Below, piece after piece: positions 47,145-56,915 of a stretch of DNA of 64,000 nucleotides. Position 1 is the stretch's first letter; the number at the start of each line of letters is the position of its first letter. Source of the DNA: Pseudomonas sp. MYb327 (lineage in GTDB: Bacteria > Pseudomonadota > Gammaproteobacteria > Pseudomonadales > Pseudomonadaceae); assembly GCF_040438925.1 (NCBI RefSeq), contig NZ_CP159258.1, positions 5,541,001 to 5,605,000 on the forward strand, written 5' to 3'. A program made the position numbers and the translations under genes. The notes under the pieces are model-generated. The model did no database searches. It saw only the letters and a program-made list of their open reading frames with translations, and was not told the origin of the DNA.

Positions 47145-49268
47145 ATGGAATGCGCGCACCCCCCGCCAATTGAAGGCAGCTCAACGTTATTAATCGTCGA
47201 CGATTACCCTGAAAACCTGATCAGTATGCGGGCGCTCTTACAGCGTCAGGACTGGCAGGTCATCACTGCGGCCTCAGGTTTCGAGGCCCTCGGCGTGTTG
47301 CTTGAACACGATGTCGACCTGGTGCTGCTGGATGTGCAGATGCCGGGCATGGACGGTTTCGAAGTGGCGCGCCTGATGCGTGGCAGTCAGCGAACCCGCC
47401 TGACACCGATTATTTTCCTCACCGCCAACGAACAATCCCAGGATGCCGTGATCAAGGGCTATGCCAGTGGCGCGGTGGATTACCTGTTCAAGCCATTCGA
47501 CCCGCAGATTCTCAAGCCCAAAGTCCAGGCGTTGCTGGAACATCAGCGCAACCGACGGGCGTTGCAGCGCCTGAGCCACGATCTGGAGGTCGCGCGCGCC
47601 TTCAATGCCTCGGTGCTGGAGAATGCCGCCGAAGGCATTCTGGTGGTGGGTGAGGACGGTTTGATCCGCTTTGCCAATCCGGCGATCTCGCGGCTCCTCA
47701 ACGCTACGGTGCAAGAGCTGCAAGGCAAAGAGCTGCTGGGCTTTCTGCAAAAACCGCACATCCCGCTCTGGGCCGACTCGGATCTGTTGGCCGGCTACAG
47801 GCGCGGCGAGACGTTACGCCTGCACGATGCGCTGCTGCGCACTGCACCCGGCCAGCAAGTGCCGGTTGCGTTGTCGTGCGCGCCATTGCCCGCCGAGCAG
47901 CGCGCCATGGTGGTGACCGTGCAGGATATGTCGGTGGTGCGCCACCTGCATCAGCAGCTCGAATTCCAGGCCGTCACCGACCCGTTGACCGGATTGCTCA
48001 ACCGCCGTGGCTTTTACCAGACTGTGGAAAACCTGCTGCTGCGCAGTGATCGAACCGACAGTGCCTGGGTGTTGTTGTACCTGGATCTCGACGGCTTCAA
48101 GCGGGTTAACGACTCCCTCGGCCACGATGCCGGCGATCGGGTGCTGCGTTGGGTGTCCGAGCAGTTGAAGGCCTGTCTGCGGCCCTTCGACATTCTGGCG
48201 CGCATTGGTGGCGACGAATTCACCGCGCTACTCGACCTCGAGGTCCCTGATCAAGCGGCCCGGATTGCCGAAAAACTCATTGAGCGGGTATCGGTCAGTC
48301 AGCAAATCGATGGATTGGACATTACCCTGGGTGCCAGCATCGGTATCGCCACGTTTCCCGATTGCGGTCTCAATCTTGACGGTTTGCTGCGGGCGTCCGA
48401 CATCGCCATGTACGAAGCCAAACGCGCCGGTCGCCAACAGTATCGCTTCTACGATCGCGAAATGAATGGCCGGGCACGCTCGCGACTGATGCTTGAAGAA
48501 AGCGTGCGCACGGCGATTGAAAACCGCGATTTCAACCTGGTGTATCAACCGCAGGTGGCGATCGGTGACGGGAAGATTCGCGGGTTCGAGGCATTACTGC
48601 GTTGGCAGCACCCGAGCGTCGGCGACGTACCGCCGGGGCTGTTTTTGCCGCTGCTGGAAGAAGCACGGCTGATCAGCCGGCTCGGTAGCTGGATTTACCA
48701 GCGTGGCGCCGGGCAACGCAAGGCCTGGGAAACCCTGTTCGCCGAGGATCTGGTGCTGAGCGTCAGTCTGAGCCGCACGCAGTTCTCCATGCCCCATCTG
48801 GTCACCGAGTTGCGTCAAGTGCTTGAGCGCCATGGTTTGCAGGCGCGTCATCTGGAAGTCGAGGTAACGGAAGAGGCCTTGATGCACGACCCTGAAGAAA
48901 CCCGCAAACAACTGCGTTTGCTGCGCAACCTGGGTGTCAGGGTGGCGCTGGATGATTTCGGTTCCGGGCCGTGCTCACTGTCGCACCTGCGTGATCTGGA
49001 GCTGGACACGGTCAAGCTCGACCGGCATTTGATCGCGCGCCTGCCTGACTCTTCGCGGGACGCGGCGTTGGCGCGTAATGTCATCGACCTGTGCAAACAG
49101 TACGGGATACTGGTGATTGCCGAAGGGGTGGAAAGCATTGCGCAGTACGATTGGCTGCAAGCCAATGGCTGCGAATATGTGCAAGGTTTTCTGGTGGCAC
49201 GGCCAATGATGGCTGAAGACGTCCGCGACTTCGTGCAGCCCTTCGACTGGAGCGCGCTGCCCCGTTGA
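47145..49268 (+). CDS. Response regulator with PAS, GGDEF and degenerate EAL domains
   Basis: A 707-residue cyclic-di-GMP signalling protein. Residues 13-130 form a receiver with phospho-acceptor Asp63 (LLDVQMPGMDG) and Lys116. A PAS-like domain follows (~150-265). The GGDEF domain has an intact catalytic motif at 355-359 and the RPFD inhibitory site at 346-349, so it should make c-di-GMP. The EAL domain begins with EAL at 482-484 and keeps Glu573, Glu576, Asp603, Asp604, Lys624, Glu660 and Gln680. However, the metal-binding Asn is Ser541 (VSLSRTQF) and loop 6 reads DDFGSGPCS. Phosphodiesterase activity may be reduced or lost. No partner kinase adjacent. Confidence 0.9.
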   Translation: MECAHPPPIEGSSTLLIVDDYPENLISMRALLQRQDWQVITAASGFEALGVLLEHDVDLVLLDVQMPGMDGFEVARLMRGSQRTRLTPIIFLTANEQSQDAVIKGYASGAVDYLFKPFDPQILKPKVQALLEHQRNRRALQRLSHDLEVARAFNASVLENAAEGILVVGEDGLIRFANPAISRLLNATVQELQGKELLGFLQKPHIPLWADSDLLAGYRRGETLRLHDALLRTAPGQQVPVALSCAPLPAEQRAMVVTVQDMSVVRHLHQQLEFQAVTDPLTGLLNRRGFYQTVENLLLRSDRTDSAWVLLYLDLDGFKRVNDSLGHDAGDRVLRWVSEQLKACLRPFDILARIGGDEFTALLDLEVPDQAARIAEKLIERVSVSQQIDGLDITLGASIGIATFPDCGLNLDGLLRASDIAMYEAKRAGRQQYRFYDREMNGRARSRLMLEESVRTAIENRDFNLVYQPQVAIGDGKIRGFEALLRWQHPSVGDVPPGLFLPLLEEARLISRLGSWIYQRGAGQRKAWETLFAEDLVLSVSLSRTQFSMPHLVTELRQVLERHGLQARHLEVEVTEEALMHDPEETRKQLRLLRNLGVRVALDDFGSGPCSLSHLRDLELDTVKLDRHLIARLPDSSRDAALARNVIDLCKQYGILVIAEGVESIAQYDWLQANGCEYVQGFLVARPMMAEDVRDFVQPFDWSALPR

Positions 49269-49313
49269 ATTCGCTACACTGGCGACCTTTTAGTGATTTG
49301 TGTTGCCGCTCCG

Positions 49314-49805
49314 ATGACCGTGTTGAAATATCTCCAGGCCTATCCCGCTTCATTGCAGGACCAGGTGCGCCAGCTGATTGCCGAGGGTCGGCTGGGCGAT
49401 TACCTGAACCAGCGCTACCCGGAAAAACACGGGGTGCAGAGTGACAAGGCGCTGTACACCTATGCGCTGGACCTCAAGCAGGAATACCTGCGCAACGCCC
49501 CGGCCATCGATAAAGTGTTGTTCGACAACCGCCTGGACCTGACGCACCGTGCTCTCGGCCTGCACACCACGATTTCGCGGGTGCAGGGCGGCAAGCTCAA
49601 AGCCAAAAAGGAAATTCGAATTGCTTCGTTGTTCAAGGAAGCACCCTCGGAATTTCTGAAAATGATCGTGGTGCACGAGTTGGCGCATTTCAAGGAGTCG
49701 GATCACAACAAGGCTTTCTACAAGCTGTGCGATCACATGTTGCCGGGATATCACCAGGTGGAGTTCGATGTGCGGGTGTACCTGACGTGGCGGGATATGC
49801 AATAG
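49314..49805 (+). CDS. YgjP-type (DUF45) metallopeptidase
   Basis: A 163-residue putative zinc protease with the motif IVVHELAHFKESDHNKAF: HExxH near residue 122 and a following His that is the likely third ligand. It has the overall DUF45/YgjP-like M48-related shape, but no membrane segments or signal peptide, so it is cytoplasmic. The preceding region QGGKLKAKKEIRIASLFKEA is typical. It is 45 bp after the GGDEF-EAL gene and 20 bp before the winged-helix gene, in the same direction. Substrate unknown. Confidence 0.82.
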   Translation: MTVLKYLQAYPASLQDQVRQLIAEGRLGDYLNQRYPEKHGVQSDKALYTYALDLKQEYLRNAPAIDKVLFDNRLDLTHRALGLHTTISRVQGGKLKAKKEIRIASLFKEAPSEFLKMIVVHELAHFKESDHNKAFYKLCDHMLPGYHQVEFDVRVYLTWRDMQ

Positions 49806-49825
49806 AAGATCAAAGGGATCGTCAG

Positions 49826-50122
49826 ATGGAAGTAAGCAAGACCAAGAGCAGCTTCTACCGCCGCTTGTACGTGGCGTACTTGATCGACAGCGGTCTGGCC
49901 AGCAGTGTTCCGGCATTGACCGACGTCACCGGCATGCCCCGGCGTACAGCCCAGGACACCATCGCCGCGTTGGCGGATCTGGATATTGTTTGCGAGTTCG
50001 AGCAGGAAGAAGGCGCACGCAACCATGCCGGGCGCTATCGGATTCGCGAGTGGGGGGCAATTGATCGGGGGTGGATCGAGCGTAATTTGCAGCAGATCAA
50101 AGCGGTGCTGGAGTATCCCTGA
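49826..50122 (+). CDS. Small winged helix-turn-helix protein
   Basis: A 98-residue protein with the pattern of a winged helix domain: FYRRLYVAYLIDSGLASSV, then LTDVTGMPRRTAQDTIAALA as helix-turn-helix and a wing around AGRYRIREWGAIDRGW. It is widespread in pseudomonads and not characterised to my knowledge. GGGATCGTCAG precedes ATG 49826. It is probably co-transcribed with the metallopeptidase gene. Ligand-binding part absent, so it may bind DNA constitutively or act with a partner. Confidence 0.75.
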   Translation: MEVSKTKSSFYRRLYVAYLIDSGLASSVPALTDVTGMPRRTAQDTIAALADLDIVCEFEQEEGARNHAGRYRIREWGAIDRGWIERNLQQIKAVLEYP

Positions 50123-50137
50123 TATTTGCGCTGATGC

Positions 50138-50214
50138 CATCGCCAGCAAGCCGGCGCCTACAGGTTCCGATCCGATCCGCCCGCAATCACTGTAGGAGCG
50201 GGCTTGCCAGCGAT
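50138..50214. repeat. REP pair between the winged-helix gene and the acetyltransferase gene
   Basis: CATCGCCAGCAAGCCGGCGCC and TGTAGGAGCGGGCTTGCCAG, each with mismatches, at a convergent junction. Confidence 0.82.
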
Positions 50215-50221
50215 AGCGCCC

Positions 50222-50674
50222 TCAGGAACGACGCATACCGATATGCGGAATCCCGTCCTCGACAAATTCCTCACCCGCCACAACAAACCCGTACCGTCCG
50301 TAATACCCCTTCAAATGAGCCTGTGCCGAGAGATAGACAGGCATGTCAGGCCAGCGCTTCTCGGCCTGTTTCAACGCTTGGGCCATGAGCTCATGGCCCA
50401 GCCCTGATCCCCGGGCCTGAGGTGCAGTGACAACTCGCCCGATCACCACGTCGCCACCCTGCAGCTCGGGGTCGAGCAGGCGCAGGTAGGCCACCAGTCG
50501 ATCCTCGTCCCAAGCCATCAAATGGCAGGTATCGCCTTCCAGATCCTGACCATCAATGTCCTGATAGACGCATTTCTGCTCGACGACGAACACCTCGGCC
50601 CGCAGTTGCAGGATGGCGTACAGCTGCTCTTTGCCCAGATCACTGTGATGTTTGCAGACCCAATCGATTGTCAT
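50222..50674 (-). CDS. ElaA-type GNAT acetyltransferase
   Basis: A 150-residue GNAT-fold N-acetyltransferase of the ElaA group. The acetyl-CoA loop is VVTAPQARGSGLGHELM (R/Q-x-x-G-x-G/A). ILQLRAEVFVVEQKCVYQDIDG is the ElaA-specific N-terminal helix. The C terminus YYGRYGFVVAGEEFVEDGIPHIGM is also typical. ATG 50674 follows AGGAAATC; the 47-codon upstream extension is not supported. Substrate is unknown. Convergent with the winged-helix gene across a REP pair. Confidence 0.87.
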   Translation of the reverse strand: MTIDWVCKHHSDLGKEQLYAILQLRAEVFVVEQKCVYQDIDGQDLEGDTCHLMAWDEDRLVAYLRLLDPELQGGDVVIGRVVTAPQARGSGLGHELMAQALKQAEKRWPDMPVYLSAQAHLKGYYGRYGFVVAGEEFVEDGIPHIGMRRS

Positions 50675-50930
50675 GTTCTGATTTCCTGAAAACGTATCCT
50701 CGATACTAAGCGCCCGGGCGATAGATGTCTTGATGGCAAAGAAATCTGTGACAAAGACCAAAATGCCATCATTCATTTCGCGCGGCGCTGATTTCTTTGT
50801 GTAATCTGGGATCAAGCAATGTGCAGTGGCTTCAGTGAACTAATGTTTAGTGCCTGGGTGTGCCGGTACGGGGTCTTGGAGTTTTGGCTGAAAACATGTC
50901 GGGCAGCCCGCCCGCTAAGGATTTTCTAGC

Positions 50931-51668
50931 ATGCCGCGATTGCATCAAGCCTTTGCTTTGGTCGGATTGCTGTTGCTGATTCAAAACGCGGCGGCAGAAA
51001 AACTGCGACTGGTGGCGGATGCCTGGCCGCCATTTACCGACGCCACGCTGGTCAACGGTGGATTAGCCACCGATATAGTCAGCACCGCCCTGTCGCGGGC
51101 CGGCTATGCCAGTGATTTTGAACAGGTGCCGTGGGCGCGAGCTTTGCTGGGCGTGGGGGAGGGCCGCTATGACGTGCTGGTCAACGCCTGGTACGCCGAG
51201 GAACGCACGAAGCTCGGCCAGTTTTCCGGCGAGTACTTGCTCAATCGCATTCGTTTTCTCAAGCGCAAAGACGCGCCGATCGAATTCAACAATCTGCAAC
51301 AACTGCACACCTATCCGATCGCGGTAGTGCGCGGTTATGCCTATTCGTCAGCGTTCGATGAAGATGAATCCTTGCAGAAGATCCCGGTGCACAGTTTTGC
51401 CATGGCTGTGCGCATGGTCGCTGCCGATCGGGTGAAGCTGACGCTGGAAGATGAATACGTTGCTCGGTATTACCTGGCCCGCGAATCATCCAAAGTGCGC
51501 AATGCCGTGGAGTTTTTGCCCAAGGCGTTAAGCGAGAACAGCCTGCACATTCTGGTCAGCCTGAAGAACCCTAAGCATGAGCAAATCGTCGCCGGGTTCG
51601 ATCGGGAGATTGCCAGGATGAAGGCGGATGGGAGTTATGCGCGGTTGCTGAAACAGCATGGGATGTAG
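50931..51668 (+). CDS. Orphan periplasmic solute-binding protein (SBP_bac_3 type)
   Basis: A 245-residue exported protein: signal MPRLHQAFALVGLLLLIQNA ending AAA, then EKLRLVADAWPPFTDATL at the ligand site. The GEGRYDVLVNAWYAEER and PIAVVRGYAYSSAF segments match the amino-acid-type SBP fold. No permease genes are adjacent. The 256-bp region before it contains no gene; it holds a long-spaced AAAGAAATC/GATTTCTTT repeat and presumably promoters. It is similar in plan, not closely in sequence, to the protein at 21925-22740. Confidence 0.8.
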   Translation: MPRLHQAFALVGLLLLIQNAAAEKLRLVADAWPPFTDATLVNGGLATDIVSTALSRAGYASDFEQVPWARALLGVGEGRYDVLVNAWYAEERTKLGQFSGEYLLNRIRFLKRKDAPIEFNNLQQLHTYPIAVVRGYAYSSAFDEDESLQKIPVHSFAMAVRMVAADRVKLTLEDEYVARYYLARESSKVRNAVEFLPKALSENSLHILVSLKNPKHEQIVAGFDREIARMKADGSYARLLKQHGM

Positions 51669-51692
51669 ATCTTGTGGTGGGGCTAATGGCCT

Positions 51693-51748
51693 CATCGCAG
51701 GCAAGCCAGCTCCTACAGGTTTTGCGCTGCCCTTGTAGGAGCTGGCTC
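51693..51748. repeat. REP pair between the binding-protein gene and the YccS-like gene
   Basis: ATCGCAGGCAAGCCAGCTCC and TTGTAGGAGCTGGCTCTC. The second arm is truncated and abuts the stop codon of the YccS-like gene. Confidence 0.75.
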
Positions 51749-53932
51749 TCAATCTTCACCCGTATCCTTGATCAAATGCGCCGCCAGCGTGCGCAATGGC
51801 CCAAGCTGCCTGCAGATCAACGCTAATTGCGTTTGCACCAGTCGCTGACCTTCATCGATTTCATCCGGCATCTGCTCCAGCTCATTGGCCAGCGCTTCTT
51901 CCTCATCGCTTTGAATCGCAACCGGCGTTTTACTCGCTAGGCCTTGGGCGATTTCATCGATGCTGCTGGCCAGCTTCACGCCAGCGCCTTCAATCAAATG
52001 CTCGCGCACATCCGCCGGTAGTTGGGTTTCGCGGTGCGCGCCGAGTCCCGACAGGTAACTGAGCAACGTGTGCGACAAAACAAGGAAGCGGAACCCGACG
52101 TCCGCTTCCTTACGGAAATGCCCCGGCTCCATCAGCATGTTGGCCAGGGTGGTCGACAGCGCAGCGTCGGCGTTGTGCGCGTTGCGTCGGGCCAGGCGAT
52201 AGGCCAGGTCATCACTTTTACCGGCAGCGTATTGCTGCATGATTTGACGCAGATAAATGCTGTTGCAGCTCAGGGTGTTGGACAGCACTTTATTCAGGCG
52301 CCGACCCTGCCAGTCCGGCAGGAACAGGAACACCGCGAGGCCCGCGATCAGGCTGCCGAGCAAGGTATCGAACAGCCGTGGCAGGAACAGCCCGTAACCG
52401 TCACCCACCTGGTTGAAGCAGAACAGCACCATCAGGGTGATTGCGGCCGTCGCCAGGGTGTAGCGGGTGGTGCGGTTGGTAAAGAACACCACCCCGGCCG
52501 CGATGGCGAAACACGACTGGATCAACGGGTTGGGAAACAGGTCGAACAGCGCCCACGCCAGGGTCAGGCCGATCGCGGTGCCGATGATCCGCTGACCGAG
52601 TTTGCGTCGAGTGGCGCCGTAGTTCGGCTGGCAGACAAACAGCGTCGTCAGGATGATCCAGTAACCCTGGGACGGGTGAATCAAATGCACCATCGCGTAG
52701 CCGATGCTTAAAGCCAGGGGCAAGCGCAGGGCGTGACGGAACAGCAGCGACGTGGGTGTGAGCTGTGTGCGCAAACGCGTCCAGACGTCTTTGAGACTGC
52801 GCGGCGAGCGGTCGAGCAGGCTGCTGTCGGTGGCATCGGCCAAGGCGTCAGGATTGCTGGCATCGCTAAGCAAGCGGTCGAGGGTACCGAGGTTGGCCGC
52901 CAGTGCCCGCAATGAGCGCAGCAAACCTCGCCAGGCTGGGTTGCTCTGGATGCGCAAGTGCTCGAGGGAGGCGTGCAGGTCGCTCAAGGCTTCGGCGAAA
53001 CTTGCGTCATAGATGAACGGCTGGCGCATCTGGATCGACTCGGCCAGAGCGCGACAGGCCTTGCCTTGCTGGCGCAGCAAACGCTGGCAGCGGAACAGCA
53101 CGTCGCTGTGAAAGAATGCTTCGGCCAGGGCGTTGTAGGGATAGTGCGAGGAACTGGCGCGTTCGTGGATGTCCTGGGCGAGGAAGTACAGCTTCAGGTA
53201 GCGGCTGACTTTCGAGCCGGGGCGACCATTACCGACCCGGTGCAGGATGATTTCCTTGGCGGCGTTCAGTGCGGCGACCACTCGGCCGTTCTGCTGGGCC
53301 AACTCCAGTCGCCGCGCCTCCACGTCCATCTGCCGAATCGGCTCGAACAGCGACGATTTCAACTTCAGGTAAAACCCCAGTTCGCGGAATAATCGCGCCA
53401 GGCTCTGTTGCACTGGCTGGTTGGAAAACAGTGCCTGCCATAAAACCGACAGCAAGCCGTACCAGGCCGCGCCCGCCACCAGCAGCAACGGCTCATGCCA
53501 GAAATCAGTGACTGCCCCGCCGCGTTGGTCCACGCCGATCATGGTGTAGACGGACAGAATCAGCGTCGCCGATGCAATTGCCCCATAGCGCTCGCCGAGG
53601 GCACCGAGCATGGTCAGGCAGAAGGCGGCGAGGGCGAAGGCGATGATGAAGAGGTAAGGGTAGGGAAAGAGCAATTCGACCGACAGCGCGGCGACTGCGA
53701 AACACACCAGCGTCACCGCCAGCGCGTTGAGGCGGCCTTGCCAACTGTCGTCGGTCTCGGCCAGGGCGCTGGCGATAATTCCCAGGAATAACGGGATCAG
53801 CAATCCCATTTCATCCTTGTACCAACACAGCGCCATGGTGCCGGTCAGGGCGATGAACACCCGCACGCTGTAGCTGAATTTATCCAGCGCCCAAAGGCGA
53901 CGCAAAGACTGACGAAACGAGGTCGATGACAT
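51749..53932 (-). CDS. YccS/YhfK-type inner membrane protein (FUSC family)
   Basis: A 727-residue membrane protein with two hydrophobic blocks. The first (residues ~25-165) has about six helices from FSYSVRVFIALTGTMALCWY on. A soluble region of ~230 residues follows, then a second FUSC-type block (~400-525) with IHPSQGYWIILTTLFVCQPNYGATRRK, which is diagnostic. The C-terminal ~200 residues are cytoplasmic and acidic. E. coli YccS is of similar length and unknown function; related proteins take part in aromatic acid efflux. No MFP/efflux partner genes adjacent. Confidence 0.87.
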   Translation of the reverse strand: MSSTSFRQSLRRLWALDKFSYSVRVFIALTGTMALCWYKDEMGLLIPLFLGIIASALAETDDSWQGRLNALAVTLVCFAVAALSVELLFPYPYLFIIAFALAAFCLTMLGALGERYGAIASATLILSVYTMIGVDQRGGAVTDFWHEPLLLVAGAAWYGLLSVLWQALFSNQPVQQSLARLFRELGFYLKLKSSLFEPIRQMDVEARRLELAQQNGRVVAALNAAKEIILHRVGNGRPGSKVSRYLKLYFLAQDIHERASSSHYPYNALAEAFFHSDVLFRCQRLLRQQGKACRALAESIQMRQPFIYDASFAEALSDLHASLEHLRIQSNPAWRGLLRSLRALAANLGTLDRLLSDASNPDALADATDSSLLDRSPRSLKDVWTRLRTQLTPTSLLFRHALRLPLALSIGYAMVHLIHPSQGYWIILTTLFVCQPNYGATRRKLGQRIIGTAIGLTLAWALFDLFPNPLIQSCFAIAAGVVFFTNRTTRYTLATAAITLMVLFCFNQVGDGYGLFLPRLFDTLLGSLIAGLAVFLFLPDWQGRRLNKVLSNTLSCNSIYLRQIMQQYAAGKSDDLAYRLARRNAHNADAALSTTLANMLMEPGHFRKEADVGFRFLVLSHTLLSYLSGLGAHRETQLPADVREHLIEGAGVKLASSIDEIAQGLASKTPVAIQSDEEEALANELEQMPDEIDEGQRLVQTQLALICRQLGPLRTLAAHLIKDTGED

Positions 53933-54049
53933 GAAGTGCGAGGGCCTTCCGAGGCGATGACGCTAAATTGAGCCAGTAATGACGCCGACGCAATGGCGGC
54001 GATCACATCTGACAGCAAAATCTGTTCCTTCCCTGTGAGACACGACCTT

Positions 54050-54136
54050 TGTAGGCGCCGGCTTGCTGGCGATGAACGATCATGCGGTCTGCCTGACAGA
54101 CCGTGTTGTTGGCATCGCTGGCAAGCCAGCTCCTAC
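54050..54136. repeat. REP pair between YccS-like and BaiN-like genes
   Basis: TTGTAGGCGCCGGCTTGCTG and CATCGCTGGCAAGCCAGCTCC inverted around about 45 bp. The rest of the 217-bp gap contains nothing further recognised. Confidence 0.82.
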
Positions 54137-54149
54137 TGGGATCTGGGTA

Positions 54150-55328
54150 TCAGACGTACTGCGCGGCGGCGTAACCCGAGGCCCAGGCCCACTGGAAGTT
54201 GAAACCGCCCAGATGCCCGGTCACGTCCAGCACTTCACCAATGAAATACAGGCCAGGGCTTTTCAGTGATTCCATGGTCTTGGACGACACCTCGTGGGTA
54301 TCCACGCCACCCAGGGTCACTTCGGCGGTGCGGTAGCCTTCGGTGCCGGCGGGTACGACTTTCCAGCTCGCCAGTTTTTCGGCGATGGCGGCAATTTCCG
54401 CGTGGGTGTACTGCTTCATCGGTTTGGAGACGAACCAGTTGTCCGCCAGCAAATTGGCCATCTTCTTGGTGAAAATTTCACCGAGCAGGGTTTTCAGTTC
54501 GCTGTTGGGGCGTTCGGCTTGTTGCTGTTGCAGCCAGTCCGATGCGTCATGGTCCGGCATCAGGTTGATTTCCACCGTGTCACCGGATTCCCAGAACGAA
54601 GAAATCTGCAAAATCGCCGGGCCACTCAGGCCGCGGTGAGTGAACAGAATGTTCTCGCGAAAGCTCTGGTCATTGCAGCTGACCAGGCAATCCACCGACG
54701 TCCCGGACAACTCGGTGCACAGTTCCTTGAGCTGATCGGTGATGGTGAACGGCACCAAACCGGCGCGGGTCGGCAACAGGTCGTGACCGAATTGCTTGGC
54801 CACTTGGTAGCCGAAACCGGTGGCGCCCAGGGTTGGAATCGACAGGCCGCCCGTGGCGATCACCAGGGATTCGCAAGTGATCTGGCCCATTGTGGTGTCC
54901 AGCAAGTAACCCTGTTCGAGCTTCTCGATGGACTGGATCGCAGTGTCCAGGTGCAGGCTCACGCCGACCTGATCGCACTCGTTGAGCAGCATCTCGAGGA
55001 TGTCGCTGGACTTGTTATCGCAGAACAATTGGCCGAGTTTTTTCTCGTGATACGGCACGCCATGCTTGGCGACCATGCCGATGAAATCCCACTGGGTGTA
55101 ACGCGCCAAGGCAGATTTGCAAAAGTGTTCGTTTTGCGAGAGGAAATTGCCCGGTTCGGTGTACATGTTGGTGAAATTGCAGCGGCCACCGCCCGACATC
55201 AGGATTTTCTTGCCGGCCTTGTTCGCGTGGTCGAGCAACAACACCTTGCGTCCGCGCCCGGCGGCGGTCAGTGCACACATCAACCCTGCGGCGCCAGCGC
55301 CAATGATCACGACTTCGGTAGAGCGCAA
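54150..55328 (-). CDS. NAD(P)/FAD-dependent oxidoreductase (BaiN/YhiN, HI0933 family)
   Basis: A 392-residue flavoprotein with N-terminal EVVIIGAGAAGLMCALTAAG FAD motif, and NKAGKKILMSGGGRCNFTN, the family hallmark. The C terminus LYFIGEVLDVTGHLGGFNFQ is also typical. I chose TTG 55328, with GAGGA seven bases upstream, because the residues before it match no flavoprotein and the frame reaches the REP. Function unknown; related to enzymes acting on bile-acid-like or aromatic substrates. Cytoplasmic. Confidence 0.85.
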   Translation of the reverse strand: MRSTEVVIIGAGAAGLMCALTAAGRGRKVLLLDHANKAGKKILMSGGGRCNFTNMYTEPGNFLSQNEHFCKSALARYTQWDFIGMVAKHGVPYHEKKLGQLFCDNKSSDILEMLLNECDQVGVSLHLDTAIQSIEKLEQGYLLDTTMGQITCESLVIATGGLSIPTLGATGFGYQVAKQFGHDLLPTRAGLVPFTITDQLKELCTELSGTSVDCLVSCNDQSFRENILFTHRGLSGPAILQISSFWESGDTVEINLMPDHDASDWLQQQQAERPNSELKTLLGEIFTKKMANLLADNWFVSKPMKQYTHAEIAAIAEKLASWKVVPAGTEGYRTAEVTLGGVDTHEVSSKTMESLKSPGLYFIGEVLDVTGHLGGFNFQWAWASGYAAAQYV

Positions 55329-55370
55329 AACGGTGTCCTCACACAAGAGCTGATCTGGAATGAAATCAAA

Positions 55371-55458
55371 TGTGGGAGCGGGCATGCCGGCGATGGCATC
55401 ACTCGGTCTGCCTGGAAAGCCGAGTCGATGCCATCGCTGGCAGGCCAGCTCCCACAGG
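55371..55458. repeat. REP pair between dbpA and the flavoprotein gene
   Basis: TGTGGGAGCGGGCATGCCGG and CATCGCTGGCAGGCCAGCTCC, a more diverged pair, around about 45 bp. Confidence 0.78.
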
Positions 55459-55472
55459 GGGGCGCGTTGTTC

Positions 55473-56858
<1,386 letters not shown>

Positions 56859-56915
56859 GGGACTGGCCTGCAAAACAAAATGTCGCGCAGTGTACCAGTC
56901 CGATGGCCTTTAGCC

